A DNA stretch of 64,000 nt. Source: Bradyrhizobium sp. Rc3b. Its GTDB lineage: Bacteria; Pseudomonadota; Alphaproteobacteria; Rhizobiales; Xanthobacteraceae. A program made the translations under genes and the position numbers. The stretch covers positions 434,001 to 498,000 of the forward strand of contig NZ_FOUS01000004.1 of assembly GCF_900114915.1 (NCBI RefSeq), written 5' to 3'. This document shows positions 24,874 through 35,072 of this stretch, piece by piece. Position 1 is the stretch's first letter. Every line of letters begins with the position of its first letter. The notes under the pieces are model-generated. The model ran no database searches and was not told the DNA's origin. It saw only the letters and a program-made list of their open reading frames with translations.

Positions 24874-25362
24874 ATGAAACATCCTATGCGTATCCTCCAG
24901 GGATTGAAGCTGGTCGCGGTGCTCGCCGTCGCGCTGTCGATGGGCGCCTGCGCCAACAAGAATGCTGCGACGGATGCGATGGCCAATGCGGCAACGCCTG
25001 GCAGTCAGCAGGATTTCGTCGTCAACGTGGGTGACCGCGTGTTCTTCGAAAGCGACCAGACCGATCTGACCCCGCAGGCGATCGTGACCCTGGAGAAGCA
25101 GGCGCAGTGGCTGCAGACCTATCCGCGCTACAGCTTCACCGTCGAAGGCCATGCCGACGAGCGCGGCACCCGCGAATACAACATCGCGCTCGGCGCCCGC
25201 CGTGCCCAGTCGGTGCGTTCGTTCCTCGCCTCGCGCGGTATCGATCCGAACCGCATGCGCACGATCTCCTACGGCAAGGAGCGGCCGGTCGCCGTCTGTA
25301 ACGACATCTCTTGCTGGTCGCAGAACCGTCGTGCCGTCACCGTGCTGAACGCGAGCTCCTGA
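24874..25362 (+). CDS. pal: peptidoglycan-associated lipoprotein Pal
   Basis: A 162-residue outer-membrane lipoprotein. The signal peptide ends in a lipobox (SMGAC, Cys about residue 26). The OmpA-like peptidoglycan-binding domain fills the C-terminal 105 residues, with VFFESDQTDLTPQA, VEGHADERGTREYNIALGARRA and RMRTISYGKERPV as the family signature. It anchors the outer membrane to peptidoglycan and is pulled by the TolQRA-TolB system. It is separated from tolQRAB by 3.8 kb, with its own long upstream region, and is followed by a terminator and cpoB. Confidence 0.95.
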   Translation: MKHPMRILQGLKLVAVLAVALSMGACANKNAATDAMANAATPGSQQDFVVNVGDRVFFESDQTDLTPQAIVTLEKQAQWLQTYPRYSFTVEGHADERGTREYNIALGARRAQSVRSFLASRGIDPNRMRTISYGKERPVAVCNDISCWSQNRRAVTVLNASS

Positions 25363-25416
25363 CGCCGAGATACTGACACTCAGTCAGGCGCCGTTCATCT
25401 TCCAAGACCGATTATG

Positions 25417-25445
25417 CCGGCGCCCTCTCGGGCGCCGGTTTCGTT
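25417..25445 (+). terminator. hairpin after pal
   Basis: CCGGCGCCC-TCTC-GGGCGCCGG (25417-25438) is a perfect 9-bp stem followed by TTTCGTTT. This is an intrinsic terminator or attenuator between pal and cpoB. Confidence 0.8.
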
Positions 25446-25563
25446 TCAGCAATCCGTGACAGAATCCCCGTGGTGCCAGACACATTTTTGGCGTACTCCC
25501 CTTCAATGTGTGGCGCGTCGCATGTTCCGTCGCAGGCCATTTCGCTTTCGTCGTCAGGGCAAG

Positions 25564-26610
25564 ATGTCATCCAGATTTAAGGTCCTTACAGGCGCCGTGG
25601 CCATCGCCGCGCTGCTCCCCTTGTGCACGCCCGCCTTCGCCCAGACCGATGATGATCCCGAGATGCGGATCGAGCGGCTGGAGAACCAGCTGCGCCAGCT
25701 CACCGGCCAGAACGAAGAGCTGCAATACCGCAACCGCCAGCTCGAAGAGCGGCTGCGGGCGCTCGAGGGCGGCGCCCAGGGCGCGCCCGGACAGGCGCCC
25801 AACGTCGCGGCGATGCCGCCCGCCCAGGTCGGACCAGGTCAGGTCGCGCCCGGCTATCGCCAGCAGCCGCAGCAGCAGGCCGTGCAGCCGAATTACGAGC
25901 AGCCGCAGAGCGCCGCTCCGGCGCCGATCATTCAGGAGCAGCCGGCGCCCGGCGCTCCCGGCACGCGTCGCCGCGGCGATGCCTTCGATCCGAGCCAGAA
26001 CCCGAACGCGCCCGGTGCGCCGCGCGCGCTCGGCGGCGGCCCGCAGCCGATGCCGTCGGGAGCACCCGGCGGCCGCGGCGCCGGCGAGCCGCTCGATCTC
26101 GCCAACACCGGCCCCCGTTATCAGCAGCAGGCCGCTCCCCCGGCCGCGCAGCCCGGCTATCCGCCGGCCCAATCCGGCTATCCGCCGCCGGCTGGCGGCG
26201 CCGGCCTGACCACCCTGCCGCCCTCGGCGACGCCGCGCGACGAGTTCGACCTCGGCATCGGCTACATGCAGCGCAAGGACTACGCGCTCGCCGAGCAGAC
26301 CATGAAGAACTTCACGCAGAAATATCCGAGCGACCCGCTGCTCGGGGACGCGCAATACTGGCTCGGCGAGAGCTACTTCCAGCGCCAGCAATATCGGGAC
26401 TCCGCGGAAGCCTTCCTCGCCGTCACCACCAAATATGAAAAATCGGCCAAGGCTCCGGATGCGCTGCTGCGGCTCGGCCAGTCGCTCGCCGCGCTGAAGG
26501 AGAAGGAGGCCGCCTGCGCCGCCTTCGGCGAGGTCGGCCGCAAATATCCGCGCGCCTCCGCCGGCGTCAAAGCCGCGGTCGACCGCGAGCAGAAACGGGT
26601 GAAGTGCTGA
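25564..26610 (+). CDS. cpoB: cell division coordinator CpoB (YbgF)
   Basis: A 348-residue periplasmic protein. A signal peptide (about 1-27, AFAQ) precedes a short coiled coil (IERLENQLRQLTGQNEELQY, about 35-65) that normally trimerises. A long Gln/Pro/Ala-rich linker spans about 70-225, and the last 120 residues carry TPR repeats (FDLGIGYMQRKDYALAEQTM, LLGDAQYWLGESYF, APDALLRLGQSL). It couples peptidoglycan synthesis to Tol-driven outer-membrane constriction. The linker is much longer than in enteric CpoB. ATG 25564 gives the signal peptide; the upstream frame is not credible. Confidence 0.9.
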   Translation: MSSRFKVLTGAVAIAALLPLCTPAFAQTDDDPEMRIERLENQLRQLTGQNEELQYRNRQLEERLRALEGGAQGAPGQAPNVAAMPPAQVGPGQVAPGYRQQPQQQAVQPNYEQPQSAAPAPIIQEQPAPGAPGTRRRGDAFDPSQNPNAPGAPRALGGGPQPMPSGAPGGRGAGEPLDLANTGPRYQQQAAPPAAQPGYPPAQSGYPPPAGGAGLTTLPPSATPRDEFDLGIGYMQRKDYALAEQTMKNFTQKYPSDPLLGDAQYWLGESYFQRQQYRDSAEAFLAVTTKYEKSAKAPDALLRLGQSLAALKEKEAACAAFGEVGRKYPRASAGVKAAVDREQKRVKC

Positions 26611-26628
26611 CGTCAGGGTCCTGACAAT

Positions 26629-26664
26629 GCGGATGGTGCTGCGCTAGACATCGTAACCATCCGC
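26629..26664. promoter_or_regulatory. inverted repeat between cpoB and tilS
   Basis: GCGGATGGT (26629-26637) pairs perfectly with ACCATCCGC (26656-26664) around an 18-nt loop, just before the tilS ATG at 26688. It may be a terminator-like hairpin in the cpoB-tilS spacer or a site that affects tilS translation. Confidence 0.4.
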
Positions 26665-26687
26665 CTGCGGCAGTCAGGGCCCGCGTC

Positions 26688-27746
26688 ATGTCAGACGATG
26701 ACAATTCTCCGATCTCGGCACGCGAGGCGAGGCGGCTCTTCGCCGGCCTGAAGCGCGCGCCGGCGCTGGTGCTCGCCGTGTCGGGCGGGCCGGACTCGGT
26801 CGCGCTGATGTGGCTTGCGGCGCGCTGGCAGCGCAGCCTTGCGCGGGGCCCGCGTCTCACCGTCGTCACGATCGATCACGGCCTGCGGCGAGAGGCGGCG
26901 CGTGAGGCGCGCGATGTCAAGCGGCTCGCCACTGAGCTTGGATTGCCGCACCGGACCCTGCGCTGGCGCGGCGCAAAGCCGAAGACCGGACTGCCGGCGG
27001 CGGCGCGCGAGGCACGCTACCGCTTGCTCGCGCAGGCCGCGCGTGCCGTTGGCGCGAGCCATGTGCTGACCGCTCACACCCGCGACGATCAGGCCGAGAC
27101 CCTCTTGATGCGCCTGTTGCGCGGCAGCGGACTTGCCGGGCTGTCGGCAATGGCCTCCCTCAGCGAGCGCGACGGGATCGTGCTGGCGCGTCCGCTGCTC
27201 GAGGTCCCGAAGGCGCAGCTGATCGCGACCTTGAGGCGGGCCAGGATCCGCTTTGCCGACGATCCCACCAACCGCGACACCGCCTTCACCCGGCCGCGGC
27301 TGCGCGCGCTGCTGCCGCTGCTTGCGGCCGAGGGTGGCGATGCCCGCACGCTGGTGCGGCTCGCGGCCCGGCTGGCGCGGGCCAATGCGGCGGTCGAGGT
27401 GCTGGCCGACGGCGCCGAGCGCTTCCTCCGTTTGCGGGATCGCGGCGATGCGCCGCAGGCAGGCGTTCGCAGCTTCGAGGCCGCCACCTTTGCCGGCCTG
27501 CCGGAGGAGGTCCGGCTGCGGCTGCTACTGCGGGCCATCAACGCGCTCGGGCATGAAGGGCCGGCGGAACTCGGCAAGATTGAATCTCTCCTGGCCGTGC
27601 TCGACCAGGCCATCGCCGCAAGCCCTCGCGCAGGCGCAAATGGCCGTCCGGCCATGAGGCAGACCCTTGCGGGAGCCTTGATCAGCCTTGCCGGCGGGCG
27701 TATCCACATCGCACCGGCGCCGGCCCGGCGTCGCAAGGGCGGATAG
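26688..27746 (+). CDS. tilS: tRNA(Ile)-lysidine synthetase
   Basis: A 352-residue N-type ATP pyrophosphatase that modifies C34 of tRNA-Ile(CAU) to lysidine. The PP-loop SGGPDS is at residues 32-37, HTRDDQAETLLMRLLRGSG is the second family signature, and FADDPTNRD is the third. The length fits the shorter alphaproteobacterial form, which lacks part of the C-terminal domain of enteric TilS. It is downstream of cpoB in the same direction and probably co-transcribed in part; ftsH follows after 264 nt with its own promoter signals. Confidence 0.92.
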   Translation: MSDDDNSPISAREARRLFAGLKRAPALVLAVSGGPDSVALMWLAARWQRSLARGPRLTVVTIDHGLRREAAREARDVKRLATELGLPHRTLRWRGAKPKTGLPAAAREARYRLLAQAARAVGASHVLTAHTRDDQAETLLMRLLRGSGLAGLSAMASLSERDGIVLARPLLEVPKAQLIATLRRARIRFADDPTNRDTAFTRPRLRALLPLLAAEGGDARTLVRLAARLARANAAVEVLADGAERFLRLRDRGDAPQAGVRSFEAATFAGLPEEVRLRLLLRAINALGHEGPAELGKIESLLAVLDQAIAASPRAGANGRPAMRQTLAGALISLAGGRIHIAPAPARRRKGG

Positions 27747-27862
27747 GCGTGGGCGTGGGCGGATCATGACACCGGCCAATTCGGCCCCGTGCCGTCAGGA
27801 CACCTTAACCAGGCAGGAAAAACCACCGTCAGGTCGCCATTATTTCAGCGGGAATCGCTCTA

Positions 27863-27885
27863 AGATGGGATAAATAGTCCCATCT
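27863..27885. promoter_or_regulatory. perfect 8-bp hairpin between tilS and ftsH
   Basis: AGATGGGA-N7-TCCCATCT (27863-27885) is an exact inverted repeat just upstream of the RpoH-like promoter candidate at 27892. It has no T-run. It could be an operator or a weak terminator of tilS. Confidence 0.5.
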
Positions 27886-27891
27886 CGTTCC

Positions 27892-27920
27892 CTTGGCAGC
27901 GACCGGGGCGGCACCTAAAT
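27892..27920 (+). promoter_or_regulatory. RpoH (sigma-32)-like promoter of ftsH
   Basis: CTTG at 27892-27895 and CCTAAAT at 27914-27920, separated by 18 nt, match the alphaproteobacterial RpoH pattern (CTTG, 17-18 nt, CYTATNT) at all but one informative position. ftsH is a heat-shock gene in E. coli, so the match is functionally plausible. Confidence 0.5.
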
Positions 27921-28010
27921 TGTATGCGTCTAACGATGAGGATTCCTTGGGGATTTCCTCGTAGAGCCCAAGGATGAGGCCGCGATCCGCGCGACCACGA
28001 AGGAAGATCG

Positions 28011-29936
<1,926 letters not shown>

Positions 29937-29960
29937 TCGCGAGCGACAGATGAGATTGCA

Positions 29961-29987
29961 AAACGCGGCGGAAACGCCGCGTTTTTT
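29961..29987 (+). terminator. intrinsic terminator of ftsH
   Basis: AAACGCGGCG-GAAA-CGCCGCGTTT: a perfect 10-bp stem with a GAAA tetraloop followed by a run of six T (29982-29987). A strong rho-independent terminator. Confidence 0.95.
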
Positions 29988-30106
29988 GTTGGCCGGCGGT
30001 TCGTGGATGCAGGGCGTCCCCGGCGCGAGCGAGGCGCGCGGCTTCCGGGGCAAACGCGGGAATCACTAAAGAAGAACTTAACGCTTGCGGCCTATTTTGG
30101 CCCGCC

Positions 30107-31552
30107 ATGACTGACCAGGTCGTCCACAGCGCGGTTCAACCGTTTTCGGCACGTTCAGCGCTCCCTTGGGCAGTGGGCCTCGGTGTCTATGCCCTGCTGC
30201 TGATCGTTGGGCCGTGGCTGCTCGGTGATCCCGACAGCTATTCTCATATCGAGGTCGGGCGTTGGATCATCGCGCATGGCACCCTGCCGGAGAGCGATCC
30301 CTTTTCGTTTTCGAAGAATGGCGCGCCCTGGATCACGTTCGAATGGCTCTCCGAAATCGTCTACGCCGGAGCCTACGCATTGTCCGGCTGGCCCGGCGTC
30401 GTCGTCGTCGCAGCAGCGGCCATAGCGCTCGCCTTTGGCCTGTTCACCTTCTTCCTGCTGCGCGAGCTCTCGCCGGCCCTGACCCTGCTCATGGTGATCG
30501 CGGCCGTCATCCTGCTCGCGCCGCATATGCTGGCGCGGCCACATGTCCTCGTGCTGCCGGTGATGGTGATCTGGGCGGCTGCCCTGGTGCGCTGCATGGA
30601 TCGCGGCGGGCCTCCGCCATACTGGGCGCTGCCGCTGCTGGTGCTGTGGACCAATCTGCATGGCAGCGTCGTGCTCGCGCTCGGGCTGATCGGTCCGGCG
30701 GTGCTCGAGGCGCTGCTGCGTGAGGAGCGAAGCGAATGGCCGCGCGTGCTGCTGCGATGGCTGCCCTTCTCGGCCCTTGCCCTCGCAGCTTCCTGTCTGA
30801 CGCCGCACGGGCCGGAGCCGCTGCTGATGCCGCTGACGACGCTCGGCCTCGGCTCTGCGCTCGCCTGGATCGGGGAATGGCGGCCGCAGGATTTCAGCCA
30901 TGTCGGTGGCTTCGAGTTGCTGCTGCTGGCCGGCATCTTTGCGCTCGCGCGCGGCGTGACGCTGCCGGTCGTGCGGGCCCTGGTGGTGATCGGCCTGCTC
31001 CATTTCGCACTGGCGCAGGTCCGCAACGCGGATCTGCTGGCCATGCTGGCGCCGCTCTATCTGGCGGCTCCCTTGGGGAGGAAGTTCGGCGGGCGGATCA
31101 CGGACGATGCGGAGGGCGCGTCGCGCGGCCTGAATCTGGCCGCGTTCGGTGTTCTGATCGCGATGAGCGGGGCGGCGCTGGCGCGCGACATACGGCCGGC
31201 TCCCGTCATCACCCCTCAGGCTGCCATCGCTCAAGCCGACCTCGCCAAGGCGGGGCGCGTGCTCAACGACTATTCCTTCGGCGGCTATTTGATCTTTGCC
31301 GGCATTCCCACCTTTATCGATGGTCGCGGCGAACTGTATGGCGGGCCGTTCATCGACCGCTACAATCGTGCCCTGGCGCTGGTCGACCTCGCAGATTTTC
31401 TCAAGCTGCTCGACGAATACGACATCGGCGCGACGCTGCTCGCGCCGCGGACACCGGCGGTCGCGATGCTCGACCGGCTGCCGCAGTGGCAACGCGTCTA
31501 CAGCGACGACGTGGCGGTCGTGCACAAGCGGCGGGATACGCCGCAAAGATAA
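30107..31552 (+). CDS. polytopic membrane protein, GT-C glycosyltransferase-like
   Basis: A 481-residue protein with about ten transmembrane segments and a soluble C-terminal domain of roughly 100 residues. The first extracytoplasmic loop reads DPDSYSHIEVGRWIIAHGTL, an Asp-containing loop after TM1 as in GT-C enzymes that use polyprenyl-phosphate sugars, followed by DPFSFSKNGAPWITFEWLSE. It is clearly homologous to the product of the gene at 35073-36563: same N-terminal loop pattern and C-terminal FGGYLI-(G/P)-D-GRGELYG, LLDEY and the final DD-AV-HKR segment. The acceptor is unknown. It is convergent with the methyltransferase/GT2 cluster. Confidence 0.72.
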   Translation: MTDQVVHSAVQPFSARSALPWAVGLGVYALLLIVGPWLLGDPDSYSHIEVGRWIIAHGTLPESDPFSFSKNGAPWITFEWLSEIVYAGAYALSGWPGVVVVAAAAIALAFGLFTFFLLRELSPALTLLMVIAAVILLAPHMLARPHVLVLPVMVIWAAALVRCMDRGGPPPYWALPLLVLWTNLHGSVVLALGLIGPAVLEALLREERSEWPRVLLRWLPFSALALAASCLTPHGPEPLLMPLTTLGLGSALAWIGEWRPQDFSHVGGFELLLLAGIFALARGVTLPVVRALVVIGLLHFALAQVRNADLLAMLAPLYLAAPLGRKFGGRITDDAEGASRGLNLAAFGVLIAMSGAALARDIRPAPVITPQAAIAQADLAKAGRVLNDYSFGGYLIFAGIPTFIDGRGELYGGPFIDRYNRALALVDLADFLKLLDEYDIGATLLAPRTPAVAMLDRLPQWQRVYSDDVAVVHKRRDTPQR

Positions 31553-31554
31553 AG

Positions 31555-32238
31555 TCAGACGGTCCCGAAGGCCGCGTATTGGCCGCCGAGCGACACGCCG
31601 CTCAGGGCATCTTCGAGGCGACGCGCCGGTTTGGTGTCCCAGGGGAGCAGCAGGAAATGGCGGGCGCCGATCTCGCGCAAGCCGCCCGCAGCCATCAGCT
31701 TTCGGGTTTTGCCGGCACTGAGCAGGACGGCGTCCCGGTCGAACTCACAGCGCGCAACGGCAAGACGTGTCAGCGGGTTGTAGGGATTGTGCTCGATCAC
31801 GCAGACGAGCCCCCCGGGGCGCACCACCCGCCGCATCTCGGTGATGAAATGCGTCCATTCGGCCGGCACGATATGGTGCATCACGCAGATGGCCGTCACG
31901 AGATCGAAGCTGGCGTCCTCGAAGGGAAAACTGCGGCCGTCAAACTCGCGGTAGTCGACCCCGCTATTGGCCGCGCGTGCCTGCGCCAGGCTGGCCGACG
32001 AAACGTCGATACCGCTCAAGCGGCCGACCATGCCGTGCAGCAGGGGATGAAGGCTGCCCACGCCGCAGCCGACGTCCAGCATGTCGGGCCTCTCGGTGTT
32101 CAGCCGCTGCGCGATCAGATTGCGCAGCAGATCGGCCTTCGCGCGCATGAAGAAATCATGCGGCAAGCCGGAGAAGTCGATCGAGGATTGGACAACGTCA
32201 CGGTAGTTGGCGTGATAGCCGTCGAAGAGCTCGCTCAT
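31555..32238 (-). CDS. SAM-dependent methyltransferase (class I)
   Basis: A 227-residue Rossmann-fold methyltransferase. MLDVGCGVGSLHPLL is motif I (SAM binding), SGIDVSSASLAQARA motif II, FDLVTAICVMHHI the motif IV/post-I region and EMRRVVRPGGLVCVIEHNPYNP motif VI. The ATG at 32238 is 8 nt after the stop of the GT2 gene, so they form an operon. A methyl transfer onto a glycan, lipid carrier or sugar nucleotide fits the context. No motif distinguishes the substrate. Confidence 0.85.
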   Translation of the reverse strand: MSELFDGYHANYRDVVQSSIDFSGLPHDFFMRAKADLLRNLIAQRLNTERPDMLDVGCGVGSLHPLLHGMVGRLSGIDVSSASLAQARAANSGVDYREFDGRSFPFEDASFDLVTAICVMHHIVPAEWTHFITEMRRVVRPGGLVCVIEHNPYNPLTRLAVARCEFDRDAVLLSAGKTRKLMAAGGLREIGARHFLLLPWDTKPARRLEDALSGVSLGGQYAAFGTV

Positions 32239-32246
32239 GCGCCGGG

Positions 32247-33242
32247 TCACTCGTTGACGGCGTGGATGGCAGGTGCTGCCGCCGCCTCGTTGCGATCGAA
32301 GCCGGCGCGCGTCTGCACCACATAGAGCGGGCGGCGTTTCACCTCGGCATGGATGCGGCCGACATAGAGCCCCACGATGCCGGTCATCAGCATGTTGATT
32401 CCGCACAGCAGGGACACGACGACGATCGTCGACGACCAGCCGGTGACGAGATGGCTGTCCTTGCTGAGCCACAGCAGGATCACCCAGCCGCCGTAGAGCA
32501 GGGCCAGTCCCGAAACCGTCAAGCCGCACCAGATCGCAAGCCGCAGGGGCAGATCGGAAAAGCCGAGCGCGGCGTTCACCGCGAGCCGCACCATCTTGAA
32601 CAGCGGGTATTTGGTTTCGCCCGCAGCGCGCTCGAGGCGGTGGAAGGCGACCTCGGCCTGCCGGAAACCGAGCCAGGCGATCATGCCGCGTACAAATCGA
32701 TCCTGCTCCGGCATCTGCCTGAGTGCGTCGAGCACCTTGCGATCGATCAGGCGGAAGTCGCCGACATCGGCGGGGATGCCGACCGAGGACATCCTGCCGA
32801 GGAGCCGGTAGAACAGATGCGCGGTCGCACGCTTGAACCGGCTTTCGCCTTCGCGCGACAGGCGGCGGGCGTGGACGACGTCGTTGCCTTCCTGCCATTT
32901 TGCGATCAATTGCTCGATCACTTCGGGCGGATCCTGCAAATCGGCATCCATCACGATGATCGCGTCACCTTCCGCGGCGTCCATGCCGGCGGTGATGGCG
33001 ACCTGATGGCCGAAATTTCGCGACAGGCCGATATAGCGAAAGCGCGGATCGCGCTTGGCGAGCGCCTGGAGCACGATCGAGCTGGAATCGCTGCTGCCGT
33101 CATCGACGAAGATCGCTTCGGCCGGACCGTCGAGCCGGGACAAGACGAGGTCGAGCCGGCGCAGCAGGACCGGCAGCACGGCTTCCTCGTTGAACACGGG
33201 GATGACGAGGCTGTAGCGGATCGATCTGGAATTGGCCGCCAT
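32247..33242 (-). CDS. GT2 glycosyltransferase, polyprenyl-phosphate sugar type
   Basis: A 331-residue DPM1/ArnC/GtrB-type enzyme. The GT-A fold begins YSLVIPVFNEE, with FVDDGSSDSS and DADLQDPPE as nucleotide-sugar and metal binding signatures; RDRGDFRLIDR-type sequence follows. Two C-terminal transmembrane helices lie at about 230-260 and 265-295. It would transfer a sugar from a nucleotide sugar to undecaprenyl phosphate on the cytoplasmic side, which the neighbouring GT-C-like membrane proteins could then use outside. The ATG at 33242 is preceded by GGAAG. Stop and methyltransferase start are 8 nt apart. Confidence 0.85.
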   Translation of the reverse strand: MAANSRSIRYSLVIPVFNEEAVLPVLLRRLDLVLSRLDGPAEAIFVDDGSSDSSSIVLQALAKRDPRFRYIGLSRNFGHQVAITAGMDAAEGDAIIVMDADLQDPPEVIEQLIAKWQEGNDVVHARRLSREGESRFKRATAHLFYRLLGRMSSVGIPADVGDFRLIDRKVLDALRQMPEQDRFVRGMIAWLGFRQAEVAFHRLERAAGETKYPLFKMVRLAVNAALGFSDLPLRLAIWCGLTVSGLALLYGGWVILLWLSKDSHLVTGWSSTIVVVSLLCGINMLMTGIVGLYVGRIHAEVKRRPLYVVQTRAGFDRNEAAAAPAIHAVNE

Positions 33243-33407
33243 GCGAGAGCTTCCGGCTGGGTTGCAGGGGCGGAGTCTAGTTCGGCGGTGGTTAAGGTCG
33301 CCTTGCCGCAACTGTTAAGGATCTAGGGCCCCGGGGCGACTGAGGGCAGGAAGCGGAGCGGAATGGCGATGCACGATTAACCATGCTTGCGCAGCCGTGG
33401 CCTCGGT

Positions 33408-34970
33408 CTAGGGCCTGCGGCGGATCTTGTAGAGGACAAATCGCTCCGAGGTGTCCAGCACCTCCAGCAGTTCCGGCAGCGGGTTCGCGGCCGGCGGTGC
33501 GAGCACATAGAGATAGTCGTAGTCCCGGTACCAGGTGCGGATGAATGGCGGAACGTCCTCCGGCGGCTGTCTCGTTGCGATCGCCGCAAGCAGCTCCGAC
33601 GGCACCGGTCCTCCGTAGGGAATGGCAAGGCGGCGCACGGCCTCGCGTGGCCGCACCGGCTGCTTGCCCGCTTCCGTGAAGAGGTTGGGCACGAACGCGT
33701 TGGCATAATGCACGGCCAGCGTCGGCGCATAGTACATCGGATACGAGGTGAGGTCGGCGAAGGGCGGATCACCATTGTCGCCCGTGCTGCCAACGAGAAC
33801 GCGTGAGCCGCGCTCGATCTTCCGGAACGAGGCGATGATCGCCGCATAGTCGGCGCGGTAAGGCAGCCACACCGCGAAAACGACCGCGAGATTGATCAGT
33901 ATGATGCTGCTGATCGCGGCGAGCGCAGCCGTTCTCCAGGTCCGGCTGGGAAGCGACAGCGAGCAGAAGGCCGGCAGGATCAGAGCTGCAGCGGGAATCA
34001 CGCGAAGGTCGACGAACGAGGTTCCGAACAGCTTCGAGGGAATGACGAGGTAAAGCAGTGCAAAGCCGATCGCGAGCCAGAGGCCGGCCGGCTCGAGCTT
34101 GAGGACGCCGCGCCTTGCAGCGAACAGCAACGAGATCATCAGCGCCAGCCCGGTCACTGCCGATGCCGTCAGGCTGTAGCCGTTCAGGATGCGCAGCGGC
34201 CAGATCGGCTTGAATCCGAAGAACCAGCTCGTCCCTTCGCTTCCGATCGAGCCCGCGGTCAATTGCATGATCCCGAACAACACAAGCGCCGGCAGGGCCA
34301 GCGCGCCGAGCCGCGCGGCCGCCACCCGGTACGATATTCGCTGCTGACGAATGCGCGAGAGCTCGTAGAGGCCAAGCGTCGCACCGTAGATGCCGAGCGA
34401 GAAGAAATGCGCCGCGTAGAGCGCAGCGACGAACAGCAGGTTGGCGACGAAGCGCAGCGGCCATGGGCCTTCGGCCAGCATCAGATAGATTGCGATGCCC
34501 CAGAGAGCGAGGCCGAGGCCAAACTCGAAATTCACGAAGCCCCAGCTGAACGGCAGACAGTAGAGGAAAGCGAGCGCAGCGAAGCCGGCAAGATGGACCC
34601 GTCCCTTCCGGGTCCATTCCAGCAGCAGCGCGCCCCCGACGATCAGCAATTGGCTCAGCAGCAGAAACAGCCGCGTGGCGTTCTCGACGCTCATCAGCCG
34701 CGCCAGCTGCGGCACCAGCAGATCCATTCCAAGGTTGGGATAGAAGGCCCAGGCCACCTCGTAATACGGATTGGCGTCGGGGGTGCCGTTCCGGCTCAGA
34801 ATGTACATGCGGGCGAGGTGATTGGGATAATCCACCATCGCAGGAATGGGGGTCAGCAGCACCGGAAGAAAGGAGACCGCCGCCAGCACCGCAAGAACGG
34901 CGATCGCAAGGGACCGCTCCGAGCCGAGCCGAGCCGGGATTGTCAAAGTCGGCCTGTCAAAAGAAGACAT
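33408..34970 (-). CDS. polytopic membrane protein of unknown function (GT-C-like)
   Basis: A 520-residue protein with ten or more hydrophobic segments and a soluble C-terminal region of about 100 residues. The first loop after TM1 has PAMVDYPNHLARMYIL, again with an Asp as in GT-C enzymes, and the extracytoplasmic part YRDYDYLYVLAP occurs near the end. It resembles neither paralogue closely but has the same plan. I start at ATG 34970; an ATG 24 codons upstream lacks a good ribosome site too. It lies between the GT2 and the second GT-C-like gene, in the same direction, and probably modifies the same glycan. Confidence 0.6.
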   Translation of the reverse strand: MSSFDRPTLTIPARLGSERSLAIAVLAVLAAVSFLPVLLTPIPAMVDYPNHLARMYILSRNGTPDANPYYEVAWAFYPNLGMDLLVPQLARLMSVENATRLFLLLSQLLIVGGALLLEWTRKGRVHLAGFAALAFLYCLPFSWGFVNFEFGLGLALWGIAIYLMLAEGPWPLRFVANLLFVAALYAAHFFSLGIYGATLGLYELSRIRQQRISYRVAAARLGALALPALVLFGIMQLTAGSIGSEGTSWFFGFKPIWPLRILNGYSLTASAVTGLALMISLLFAARRGVLKLEPAGLWLAIGFALLYLVIPSKLFGTSFVDLRVIPAAALILPAFCSLSLPSRTWRTAALAAISSIILINLAVVFAVWLPYRADYAAIIASFRKIERGSRVLVGSTGDNGDPPFADLTSYPMYYAPTLAVHYANAFVPNLFTEAGKQPVRPREAVRRLAIPYGGPVPSELLAAIATRQPPEDVPPFIRTWYRDYDYLYVLAPPAANPLPELLEVLDTSERFVLYKIRRRP

Positions 34971-35072
34971 GTCGCGGGATCGCCGGGGTTTGAGCGTGGT
35001 GTGCCAGGTCGCGTCCACGTCGTCTTTGGAGGGACATCTCACGGTTACGAGTACGCGCCCTCAAGGAGGTTC

